Source: Bacteroidota bacterium
Lineage (GTDB): Bacteria; Bacteroidota; Bacteroidia; Flavobacteriales; Weeksellaceae
NCBI GenBank assembly: GCA_023448955.1
Contig: JAEXJU010000119.1
Location: 1 to 8,231, forward strand
Direction: 5' to 3'
DNA: 8,231 nucleotides
Numbering within the stretch: position 1 is the stretch's first letter; the number at the start of each line of letters is the position of its first letter. This document shows positions 1-5,902 of the stretch, piece by piece. The translations under genes were made by a program, and so were the position numbers. The notes under the pieces are model-generated. The model searched no databases. It saw nothing but the letters and a program-made list of their open reading frames with translations, and was not told where the DNA came from.

Positions 1-1030
1 ATTCCAGATATCCAATCAACTCGTTTCCGCAAGCTGTCCTTCCAATATCGCACTCATCAAATACTGGGGAAAATACGACAATCAGATTCCGGCCAATCCA
101 AGTATCAGCTATACTCTGAACCATTGCAGGACCAATACAACGATGGAGTTTTTTGCCGGAGAAGATTTTTCTGTTCAGACTTTTTTAGCAGGAAATGAAG
201 AAAAAAAATTCGCTGAGAAAATTGAAAAATATTTCAAAAATATTGAGCCATATCTGCCTTGGATTCTGAAAGGAAAATACATCATCAAAACCGAAAATAC
301 TTTTCCTCACAGTTCAGGAATTGCAAGCTCAGCTTCAGGTTTTGGTGCAATCGCAAAATGTCTGATGAATTTGGACCAATTATTTTCAACCGATAACCAT
401 GAGCCATTAACCATCAACCAAAAAGCCAGCTTTTTAGCAAGATTAGGAAGCGGAAGCGCTTGCAGAAGTCTTTATGAAGGTTTGGTAGTCTGGGGAAAAA
501 CTAAAGAAGTAATGGGAAGCTCGGATTTATTTGCTGTTCAATATCCCAATACGGAAATTCATCCTATTTTCAAAAATTTTAATGATTGGGTTTTGCTTAT
601 TCACGAAGGTCAGAAGTCGGTTTCTTCAACCGTTGGCCACGGATTGATGAACACCAATCCTTATGCGGAAAGACGTTTCCAGGAAGCCCACGAGAATTTC
701 ACAAAACTGAAAACTATTCTTGCAACAGGCGATATGGAAGGTTTTATCAAACTCGTAGAACACGAAGCTTTGACACTTCACGCAATGATGATGATGAGTG
801 ATCCTGCATTTATCCTTATGAAAACCGGAACGCTGGAAGTCATCAATAAGATTTGGGATTTCAGAAGAATTACAGGTTTGTCTTTATTTTTCACCTTAGA
901 CGCTGGAGCGAATGTCCATTTACTTTTCCCAAATGACATCGATAATGAAAGAATCACAGACTTCATCAAGACAGAGCTGATTCCGCTCACTCAGAAAGGC
1001 GGAGTAGTGAAAGATGTAATGAGATTTTAA
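1..1030 (+). CDS. mvaD: Mevalonate diphosphate decarboxylase, 5'-truncated by the window edge
   Basis: This cytosolic enzyme decarboxylates mevalonate 5-diphosphate to isopentenyl diphosphate, using ATP, at the end of the mevalonate pathway. The frame is open from base 2 with no start codon, so the N-terminus lies off the window; 342 codons are visible, close to the full family length. The first ATG (143) is internal, because the hallmark segment ASCPSNIALIKYWGK is encoded upstream at 29-73. The GHMP-kinase-type phosphate loop SSGIASSASGFGAIA is at 311-355, GSGSACRSL at 446-472, and the conserved catalytic Asp in LDAGAN at about 899. These together are diagnostic of this family rather than mevalonate or phosphomevalonate kinase. 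An in-frame run of four Met codons lies in the HAMMMMSDP segment, where the family normally has several Met. It ends at TAA 1028-1030; no terminator of the usual type follows. Identification is very secure; only the first residues are missing. Confidence 0.96.
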   Translation, partial: FQISNQLVSASCPSNIALIKYWGKYDNQIPANPSISYTLNHCRTNTTMEFFAGEDFSVQTFLAGNEEKKFAEKIEKYFKNIEPYLPWILKGKYIIKTENTFPHSSGIASSASGFGAIAKCLMNLDQLFSTDNHEPLTINQKASFLARLGSGSACRSLYEGLVVWGKTKEVMGSSDLFAVQYPNTEIHPIFKNFNDWVLLIHEGQKSVSSTVGHGLMNTNPYAERRFQEAHENFTKLKTILATGDMEGFIKLVEHEALTLHAMMMMSDPAFILMKTGTLEVINKIWDFRRITGLSLFFTLDAGANVHLLFPNDIDNERITDFIKTELIPLTQKGGVVKDVMRF

Positions 1031-1065
1031 GAAGTCAGAAGCTAGATGTTAGAAGTCAGAAGTTA
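1030..1065. repeat. Direct repeat, two 12-bp copies, 21-nt period
   Basis: AGAAGTCAGAAG occurs at 1030-1041 and again at 1051-1062, each followed by C/T-TA, directly after the mvaD stop codon. It is non-coding. It looks like the remnant of a short tandem repeat tract; no function can be assigned. Confidence 0.7.
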
Positions 1066-1083
1066 AAATTAAACCTTTTTTTT

Positions 1084-1142
1084 GCATTCCGAAGAAACCT
1101 CGACATAGAAGAACTCAGCAGTTTAGACTGCTACGGAATGAC
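1084..1142. repeat. Palindromic intergenic element (REP-like)
   Basis: The outer arms CATTCCG (1085-1091) and CGGAATG (1134-1140) are perfect inverted copies. Inside them, next to the right arm, sits a perfect hairpin AGCAGT-TTAG-ACTGCT (1117-1132). An 8-T run (1076-1083) precedes it. The outer-arm-plus-inner-hairpin layout resembles small palindromic repeats dispersed in bacterial genomes. It fills most of the 141-nt gap between mvaD and the beta-lactamase gene. In RNA it would fold on either strand; on the minus strand the T-run side would supply A's, and on the plus strand no T-run follows, so it is not a classical terminator for mvaD. Confidence 0.65.
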
Positions 1143-1171
1143 AAAATTGTGGATAATCAATATTATTAATT

Positions 1172-2038
1172 ATGAAAAAACTCACAATATTATTCTTACT
1201 AATCATTTCTTTTTTTGGAAATGCACAAACGGTAACCGAACCAAAAAATAATCCTGAAAAATGGTCTCAGCCTTACGAACCGTTCAGAATTGTCGGGAAT
1301 CTGTACTATGTTGGGACTTATGATTTGGCTTCATATCTCATCGTTACAAATAAAGGAAATATCCTTATCAATACGGGTTTAGCTGATTCTTATACGCAGA
1401 TTAAAGCAAATATCGAGAAGTTAGGATTCAAATATAAAGACATCAAAATCCTGACAATGACGCAAGCTCACTTTGATCATATGGGCGCAATGGCTGACAT
1501 AAAAGCTGATACAGGTGCGAAACTTTATGCCGATAAAGCTGAATTAACAGAACTGAAATCTGGTGGGAAATCTGACTATGAACTAGGAAAGTATGGCGTA
1601 ACTTTTAAGCCTTTGACTCCGGATTTCCTTCTCAAAAACAATGAAAAAATCAAATTGGGAAATACAACTTTGACTTTGCTACATCATCCCGGTCACACCA
1701 AAGGTTCTTGTAGTTTTATATTTGAAACGAAAGACAAAGACAAAACCTATACAGTTTTGATTGCGAATATGCCATCCATCATCATTGACCATAAGTTTTC
1801 CGATGTTCACGCTTATCCTACTATGCAAAAAGATTATGCATACACATTTGATGCTATGAAAAAACTGGATTTCGATGTTTGGGTCGCTTCGCACGCCAGC
1901 CAGTTTAATTTGCACGAGAAACGTAAGTCTGGTGATGCTTATAATCCGAAAGTGTTTATGGATAAAGATAATTACCTAAAACAACTGAAGGAATTGGAAG
2001 ATGATTATTTGGATAAATTGAAGGAGGAATCAAAATAA
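1172..2038 (+). CDS. bla: Subclass B3 metallo-beta-lactamase, GOB-like (Gln zinc-site variant)
   Basis: This is a periplasmic zinc hydrolase that opens the beta-lactam ring. The 288-residue length matches GOB enzymes of Elizabethkingia, and long stretches agree with the GOB sequence as I remember it (YEPFRI-GNLYYVGTYDLASYLIVT, LLHHPGHTKGSCSFIFETKD, KKLDFD-WVASHASQF). Residues 1-18 form a signal peptide with likely cleavage after GNA, before Gln19. Zinc residues are Q98, H100, D102 and H103 in TQAHFDH, H175 in PGHTKGS, and H241 in ASHASQ. The standard first His is therefore Gln, as in GOB (Q116 in BBL numbering), and Met200 in ANMPS sits where GOB has Met221. Because the full protein is intact with signal peptide and all GOB-type ligands, I infer an active lactamase. 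No regulator gene is adjacent; the upstream DNA holds a palindromic repeat and no clear TAnnTTTG box. Family certain, activity and spectrum inferred. Confidence 0.95.
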   Translation: MKKLTILFLLIISFFGNAQTVTEPKNNPEKWSQPYEPFRIVGNLYYVGTYDLASYLIVTNKGNILINTGLADSYTQIKANIEKLGFKYKDIKILTMTQAHFDHMGAMADIKADTGAKLYADKAELTELKSGGKSDYELGKYGVTFKPLTPDFLLKNNEKIKLGNTTLTLLHHPGHTKGSCSFIFETKDKDKTYTVLIANMPSIIIDHKFSDVHAYPTMQKDYAYTFDAMKKLDFDVWVASHASQFNLHEKRKSGDAYNPKVFMDKDNYLKQLKELEDDYLDKLKEESK

Positions 2039-2072
2039 AATATTTTCTCCATCGTTTTAAAAATAAAAGAAA

Positions 2073-3002
2073 ATGAGGAATAAATTTCTGCTTTGCAACG
2101 TCATAGTTATTTTAAGTCTAATTATTCTTCTCCTGAATGACCACTTTCTGAAATTATATTTTCACAATTGGTTTACAGGAAAATTATCAGACGTAGTGGG
2201 AATCATTTTACTTCCTTTTTTATTGACTTTCCTATACCCAAAACTTAGGCAGAATTCTGTTTATTTCACAGGATTATTTTTCATTTTTTGGAAATCTTCA
2301 TATTCAGAAAAGTTGATTGAAATTTATAATTTAATTTTGCCAATTTCAATTCATCGGATTATAGATTATACAGATTTGTTTGCTCTTGTTTTTCTAATTA
2401 TTCCTTATTATTTCATAAAAAATCTGCAACAATTATCAAAATTTGAAATCAGACAAACTTCACCATTATTTATTTTAATTCCTGGTTTGCTTATTTTGAT
2501 GTCAACTTCTCCGCCAAGATATTATCATTATAATCCAAATCGTGGAAATATTTCGTTTAATAGTAATTTTGTTTTTTCGGTTGAGGGGAAGAATACGGAC
2601 GAGGTGATTTCAGAATTCAGTAAAAGAAATATATTAGTTCACAAAGATACAGCCTACATCATTAATGAGTCTTATTACCAACTTTTAAATGGAAAAATGA
2701 TTGAAAAGAATCTTAAATCTGAAACTGAAATATATAAAATTAATCAGGACTCATTGAAACAAGAGATTTTTAAAAAGGTTGCTTCAAGTGATAACTATAT
2801 TATAGATTCTCTGCAATTTGGAGATGAAAAAGTGAAAAATGTTCGTTTTTGGATGTTCGATGTCACGAATCCTAAAAAAGAAGTTTCTGCAGAAATTCAC
2901 TTGAGATATTTGACTACGGACAAAAATTTATCTCAAGGTTCTGTCCAGAGGAAATTGAAGAAGTTTTATAAAGAAGCTATAAAAGAAGAATTTAAATTTT
3001 GA
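2073..3002 (+). CDS. Unrecognised membrane protein with C-terminal soluble domain
   Basis: I cannot name this 309-residue protein. The N-terminal half is hydrophobic, with about four to five membrane segments near residues 7-22, 41-56, 63-73, 102-116 and 131-144. Between the first two lies a polar motif, LNDHFLK-(x)4-NWFTGKLSDVVG (residues 21-43); a similar N-D...TGKLSD..G pattern is one I associate with uncharacterised bacterial membrane proteins, but I cannot attach a family number. After a Pro-rich link (SPPRYYHYNP, 146-155), residues 160-309 form a hydrophilic domain rich in Lys, Glu and Ser with no motif I know and a basic C-terminus. It starts 34 nt after the lactamase stop and ends 5 nt before the VOC gene start, so it could belong to a transcript with either. 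The ATG at 2073 is preceded by an A-rich stretch, usual for flavobacterial translation starts. Confidence 0.85.
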   Translation: MRNKFLLCNVIVILSLIILLLNDHFLKLYFHNWFTGKLSDVVGIILLPFLLTFLYPKLRQNSVYFTGLFFIFWKSSYSEKLIEIYNLILPISIHRIIDYTDLFALVFLIIPYYFIKNLQQLSKFEIRQTSPLFILIPGLLILMSTSPPRYYHYNPNRGNISFNSNFVFSVEGKNTDEVISEFSKRNILVHKDTAYIINESYYQLLNGKMIEKNLKSETEIYKINQDSLKQEIFKKVASSDNYIIDSLQFGDEKVKNVRFWMFDVTNPKKEVSAEIHLRYLTTDKNLSQGSVQRKLKKFYKEAIKEEFKF

Positions 3003-3007
3003 TTCCA

Positions 3008-3385
3008 ATGCAAATCCACCACATCGCCATCATCTGCTCAGATTACGAAGTGTCCAAAAAGTTTTATACCGAAGTTTTAGGACTTAATATCATTCGAGAG
3101 GTTTATCGTGAGGAGAGAGAATCTTATAAGCTGGACTTGGCAATAGGAGATCATTATGTGATTGAATTGTTTTCTTTTCCAAATCCTCCAAAACGTCCTT
3201 CACAACCAGAAAGTTGCGGACTTCGTCATTTGGCTTTTTCAGTTGAAAATGTCGAAAAAATACGAAATGAATTAATTTCAAAAGGTCTTATTTGCGAAGA
3301 TATAAGAATTGATGAATTTACCGATAAGAAATTCTTTTTTACGTCTGATCCAGATGATTTGCCGTTGGAGTTTTATGAAAATTAA
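3008..3385 (+). CDS. VOC-family (glyoxalase fold) metal-binding protein, YaeR-like
   Basis: This is a 125-residue soluble protein of the vicinal-oxygen-chelate superfamily. It closely resembles E. coli YaeR along its whole length: HHIAII start, FY-E-LG-, EVYRE-R-S, YVIELFSFP-PP-RPS-PE-CGLRHLAFSV, and a DPD-LPLE-YE end. The usual VOC metal ligands are all present: H5, E53, H74 and E121. The fold is two beta-alpha-beta-beta-beta modules (roughly 3-57 and 71-123). Family members include glyoxalase I, dioxygenases and thiol transferases; the YaeR branch has no firmly established substrate known to me, so only metal-dependent catalysis is inferred. I chose ATG 3008 over an in-frame TTG at 2999, because the TTG start would add Ile-Pro before the typical family N-terminus and overlap the preceding stop. 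The gap to the membrane protein gene is 5 nt, suggesting an operon. Confidence 0.93.
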   Translation: MQIHHIAIICSDYEVSKKFYTEVLGLNIIREVYREERESYKLDLAIGDHYVIELFSFPNPPKRPSQPESCGLRHLAFSVENVEKIRNELISKGLICEDIRIDEFTDKKFFFTSDPDDLPLEFYEN

Positions 3386-3391
3386 ACTTTT

Positions 3392-3437
3392 AGATAATAT
3401 AGACGGGTAGATAATAGACGGATAGATGATAGACTTT
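3392..3437. repeat. Imperfect tandem repeat, three units of 14-17 nt
   Basis: Three units begin AGATAATATAGACGGGT (3392-3408), AGATAATAGACGGAT (3409-3423) and AGATGATAGACTTT (3424-3437). They lie in the convergent gap between the VOC and DUF1634 genes, start 6 nt after the VOC stop, and contain no open frame. Unit length varies, as expected for slippage. Confidence 0.75.
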
Positions 3438-3440
3438 GAA

Positions 3441-3475
3441 ATCATTTATCATTCATCAATTATCATTTATAATCA
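3441..3475. repeat. Heptamer tandem repeat (ATCATTT-like), five units
   Basis: Five consecutive 7-nt units read ATCATTT, ATCATTC, ATCAATT, ATCATTT and ATAATCA. The last unit supplies the TGA stop (minus strand) of the DUF1634 gene at 3473-3475. Together with the preceding 15-17-nt repeats it fills the gap between the two convergent genes, where I see no GC-stemmed terminator. Confidence 0.65.
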
Positions 3476-3859
3476 ATGTGCGTAGCCAGTCAGAAAGCTT
3501 ACAATCATAATTGTCAAAACAATCATAGAAATCACAACATAAGTGTAATCTTTCTCTTTAAGATAGCCAATCAATGCAAATATAATTCTCACAAGAGGTG
3601 TCAGGATCAGAAACAAAATTCCCAACTGAATAATGGCCATTCCTTCACCTTTCATGAGTGAGCTCCAAAAACTTCCCCATACTTTTTCTGATGAGTCGCC
3701 CATTTCCAAAAGATTGTATTTTCTAGGCATTTTAAAACCTTCTGTAAACAGTTTGATAAAACCAACAAGTGATGTTACTACAGAGAGTAAAACACCTAGT
3801 CTCAGCAGATTCCCAACAGAACGGTTCAGGTCTACATCCGTAAATGGTCTGGTTCTCAT
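3473..3859 (-). CDS. DUF1634 small membrane protein
   Basis: This 128-residue protein is assigned to DUF1634 by its shape and C-terminal signature: one membrane segment at about 18-37, a central soluble loop with Trp-rich WGSFWSSL, a second segment at about 74-96 ending LTPLVRIIFALIGYLKEKDYTYVVIS, and a third at about 105-125. The 'TP-x-R...F...KD..YV' pattern is typical of the family. DUF1634 genes commonly sit next to TSUP (TauE/SafE) permease genes, as here. The start ATG overlaps the permease stop by one base (TAATG), so translation is probably coupled and the two proteins may act together at the inner membrane. The function is unknown; an accessory role to the permease is inferred from context alone. 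The stop codon lies in a heptamer repeat. Confidence 0.88.
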   Translation of the reverse strand: MRTRPFTDVDLNRSVGNLLRLGVLLSVVTSLVGFIKLFTEGFKMPRKYNLLEMGDSSEKVWGSFWSSLMKGEGMAIIQLGILFLILTPLVRIIFALIGYLKEKDYTYVVISMIVLTIMIVSFLTGYAH

Positions 3860-4689
3860 TATTGGAAATTTTTGGCAACGCCGTTATACATCATATAAAT
3901 CGAAAGTAGTGTGATTACAATGGCAAAAAATGTCTTTAGTTTTTTTGTCTTGGAAACCATCAAAGTTTTTGAACCAATAAAACTACCTACTACAACGCCA
4001 ATCAGAACTGGAGCTGCGATCACAGGAATAATCTGTCCTCTCTGGAAATAGATCAAAGCGCCCGCAACTGCCGTCACACCAATCATAAAATTACTCGTTG
4101 TCGTAGAAACTTTGAAAGGCAACTTCATCATATTGTCCATCGCCAGAACCTTTAACGCGCCGGAACCGATTCCCAGAAGTCCGGACATTGCGCCTGCAAA
4201 AACCATCATCAGGAATCCGGGAACACTGTTTCTCGCAGCATAACTTTTGATGCCGTCTTTGTCCGGGAATGTCCCGTAGAGTTTTAGTTTATGTTCCAGG
4301 CTGCCTTTTATTAGCTCTTCCTGATGATCAGGTTTCCCTCGTAAATTCAATAAAACTGTCAAAATCAAGATACTTGCGAAAATAATTCCAATGGTATTAG
4401 GATTGAGAAATCCTGAAACCAATGCGCCAACAACAGCGCCCATTGTGGTGGCAATTTCAAGGAACATCCCGATCCGCATATTAGTAAAACCTTCTTTTAC
4501 AAAAGCTACTGCAGCGCCGGAAGATGTTCCGATTACAGAAACAAGAGACGCACCAATTGCATAGTGCATCGCAACACCAAACCCGAGTGTGAGACGAGGA
4601 ATGATAATAACACCACCGCCCAAGCCTGTGAGAGAACCCATCAATCCGGCAGCTATGGCTCCAATGAATAGAATTATGATTTCTGACAT
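3859..4689 (-). CDS. TSUP-family (TauE/SafE) membrane permease
   Basis: This is a 276-residue inner-membrane protein of the TSUP family, whose characterised members export or import sulfite, sulfoacetate, taurine-derived anions or other organosulfur compounds. The internal two-fold repeat is visible: GSLTGLGGGVIIIP (18-31) and GAMSGLLGIGSGALKV (166-181) are the paired glycine motifs, and ASLVSVIGTSSGA (47-59) corresponds to TSNFMIGVTAVAG (198-210). About eight membrane segments are predicted, with a charged cytoplasmic-type loop at 116-150. I chose the start at 4689 because MSEIIILF matches the family N-terminus. An in-frame ATG at 4746 would add a polar, Cys-rich 19-residue stretch and would place a promoter-like TATATTTG box inside the gene. 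The gene is coupled to DUF1634 downstream. Substrate cannot be told from sequence; no sulfur-metabolism gene is nearby. Confidence 0.93.
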   Translation of the reverse strand: MSEIIILFIGAIAAGLMGSLTGLGGGVIIIPRLTLGFGVAMHYAIGASLVSVIGTSSGAAVAFVKEGFTNMRIGMFLEIATTMGAVVGALVSGFLNPNTIGIIFASILILTVLLNLRGKPDHQEELIKGSLEHKLKLYGTFPDKDGIKSYAARNSVPGFLMMVFAGAMSGLLGIGSGALKVLAMDNMMKLPFKVSTTTSNFMIGVTAVAGALIYFQRGQIIPVIAAPVLIGVVVGSFIGSKTLMVSKTKKLKTFFAIVITLLSIYMMYNGVAKNFQ

Positions 4690-4693
4690 AGCA

Positions 4694-4701
4694 CAAATAT
4701 A
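4694..4701 (-). promoter_or_regulatory. Putative -7 promoter element, TATATTTG
   Basis: On the minus strand TATATTTG exactly fits the Bacteroidetes housekeeping -7 consensus TAnnTTTG. It ends 4 nt before the chosen ATG of the TSUP permease, so transcription would begin at or next to the start codon, giving a leaderless or nearly leaderless mRNA. The nearest upstream TTG is about 25 nt away, longer than the usual -33 spacing, so the match is only half of a promoter. Confidence 0.45.
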
Positions 4702-4801
4702 GACTTTTGAACAGTATTTTTCCGTGCAAAAAATATTTTTTTTCAAAATAATTAATTCATAGATAGTTGATTAATATTATAGGAATTGATGTTTTTTAAT
4801 T

Positions 4802-4875
4802 ATTCCGACAGGGCAGTTTTAGGATTCTATTTTACATAATATTTTGAGTATTTTTGTGAAACAATTTGTCGGAAT
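4802..4875. repeat. 9-bp perfect inverted repeat reaching the DUF1543 start codon
   Basis: ATTCCGACA (4802-4810) and TGTCGGAAT (4867-4875) are perfect inverse complements separated by 56 nt. The right arm contains the first two bases of the ATG at 4874. The arms extend by G-T wobble pairs inward. They could be an operator-type pair or part of an RNA fold; nothing in the window decides between these or chance. Confidence 0.4.
4849..4856 (+). promoter_or_regulatory. Putative -7 promoter element, TATTTTTG
   Basis: TATTTTTG fits TAnnTTTG and lies 17 nt before the ATG of the DUF1543 gene, a plausible spacing for a short 5' leader. No clear TTG sits at the expected -33 position, so the call rests on one half-site. 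It would drive the DUF1543/NTF2-like pair and diverges from the permease promoter. Confidence 0.4.
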
Positions 4876-5407
4876 GAAATTATTCTACGTTATTCTTGGC
4901 GCAACACCCAAAGGCAGAAATATCGAACAACACGATGTTTTTTTCGGAATTGCGGAACGTTTCGAGGATCTTATTCCTGAGATGAAAAAATTTTGGCCCG
5001 ATGCCAGAATCCATATCGATTGTTATCAGGAGGTTCTGTTTGCGGATGGTTATGAAGTTGGAATTGTTCCAAAAACTGAGGATAAAACGGATTTGAAATT
5101 GTTCTTCATCAATCTTGGAGGGTACAGACCTGGCTGTTTTGAAGAGTTTCATGAGCAGCATCTGATGGTTGGAAAGTCACTCAGCGATGTTATCAAAAGA
5201 GTAAAACAAACTCCATTTTATAAAACAATGGGTTTTAAAAATGCTGTAAGTCATATTGATGACAAGCACGGTGTAGATATTGATGATATTTATAATGTTA
5301 ATGATTTATTATCTAGAAACGCCAAAGAAAAATATTCCATTAAACTGGAAAAATCTGATGCTGAAAATCAGGAAAATAAAATGAAAATCGGATACATTAA
5401 AGTTTAG
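4874..5407 (+). CDS. DUF1543 protein with two tandem copies of the domain
   Basis: This 177-residue soluble protein carries the DUF1543 signature KLFYVILGATPKGRNIEQHD..FG at the N-terminus. The domain is present twice. Copy 1 spans about 2-62 (KLFYVILG...IEQHDVFFGIAERFEDLIPEMKKFW...IHID...DGYEV). Copy 2 spans about 75-142 (KLFFINLGGYRPGCFEEFHEQHLMVGKSLSDVIKRVK...SHID...DIYNV). Shared positions include KLF, LG, P-G, an E-x-H pair, G-(x)5-D, and H-I-D. The function of DUF1543 is unknown to me; the repeated E/Q-H and H-x-D residues could bind a metal or nucleotide, which is speculation. I chose ATG 4874 over an in-frame TTG at 4844, because the TTG overlaps the putative -7 box and the family begins MKLFYV. 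It has no signal peptide or membrane segment. The exported NTF2-like gene follows after 5 nt. Confidence 0.9.
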   Translation: MKLFYVILGATPKGRNIEQHDVFFGIAERFEDLIPEMKKFWPDARIHIDCYQEVLFADGYEVGIVPKTEDKTDLKLFFINLGGYRPGCFEEFHEQHLMVGKSLSDVIKRVKQTPFYKTMGFKNAVSHIDDKHGVDIDDIYNVNDLLSRNAKEKYSIKLEKSDAENQENKMKIGYIKV

Positions 5408-5412
5408 TAACT

Positions 5413-5853
5413 ATGAAAATAATATCTTTAATTTTAATTCTTATATCATCAGCATTCTTTGCCCAAAAACCCGAGGAAGATGCAATAAAATCAACAGTAA
5501 ATCAATTGTTTACAGGAATGAAAAATTCTGATTCTTTATTAATTAGAAACTCATTTTCCAAAGATGCTGTTCTACAGACGATAACTAAAACCGGAGAAGT
5601 TAAAAATGAAAGCATTGATAATTTTGTTATTAGCATTTCTAAAGCAGAAAAGGGAAGCCTGGACGAAAAAATCAGTTTTGCGACTGTTTTGGTAGATGGA
5701 AATCTCGCATCCGTGTGGACGCCTTATGAGTTTTATTACAAAGGTCAGTTTTCGCATTGCGGTGTCAATTCTTTCCAGTTGGTAAAATCTAATAACGAGT
5801 GGAAAATCCAATATATCATCGATACCAGAAGAAAAGAAAATTGTAAAAAATAA
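5413..5853 (+). CDS. Exported NTF2-like / lumazine-binding-like small protein
   Basis: This 146-residue protein has an N-terminal signal peptide (residues 1-17, cut after SSAFFA before Gln18), so the mature form is periplasmic or secreted. The remainder has the cone-shaped NTF2-like fold pattern: helices at about 20-50 (IKSTVNQLFTGMKNSDSLLI..F), then beta strands with the conserved segments NLASVWTPYEFYY (97-109), CGVNSFQLVK (116-125) and EWKIQYIIDTRR (129-140). That ending is typical of the flavobacterial 'nuclear transport factor 2 family / putative lumazine-binding' proteins. No catalytic residues can be assigned. Two Cys remain after cleavage (C116, C144) and could form a disulfide in the periplasm. 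It lies 5 nt after the DUF1543 gene and is probably translated from the same mRNA. Confidence 0.88.
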   Translation: MKIISLILILISSAFFAQKPEEDAIKSTVNQLFTGMKNSDSLLIRNSFSKDAVLQTITKTGEVKNESIDNFVISISKAEKGSLDEKISFATVLVDGNLASVWTPYEFYYKGQFSHCGVNSFQLVKSNNEWKIQYIIDTRRKENCKK

Positions 5854-5878
5854 AATAAATTTTCATTTCAATCTTTTA

Positions 5879-5902
5879 TAAGTTCTCGCCTTTACGAACT
5901 TA
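5879..5902. other. Hairpin, 7-bp stem, 10-nt loop
   Basis: TAAGTTC (5879-5885) and GAACTTA (5896-5902) are perfect inverse complements around a 10-nt loop, 25 nt after the NTF2-like stop. It is followed by A's, not T's, so it is not a standard rho-independent terminator for the upstream genes. It could be an RNA 3'-end stabiliser or part of the purK leader. Confidence 0.4.

Noticed and set aside
143..1030. mvaD starting at the ATG at 143
   Set aside because: The frame is open upstream to base 2 and encodes the conserved ASCPSNIALIKYWGK segment, so 143 is internal.
2037..2046. AAAATATTTT palindrome after the lactamase stop as a terminator
   Set aside because: It is only A/T pairs with no loop and no following T-run; too weak to call.
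2999..3007. TTG start for the VOC gene overlapping the preceding stop
   Set aside because: The ATG at 3008 gives the family-typical N-terminus, and TTG starts are uncommon when an ATG lies three codons away.
3473..4689. Sulfur-oxidation or taurine gene cluster
   Set aside because: Only the permease and DUF1634 are present; no sulfite, taurine or sulfoacetate enzyme is nearby, so no substrate is assigned.
4690..4746. N-terminal extension of the TSUP permease
   Set aside because: The extra 19 residues are polar and Cys-containing, unlike the family, and the DNA holds a promoter-like box.
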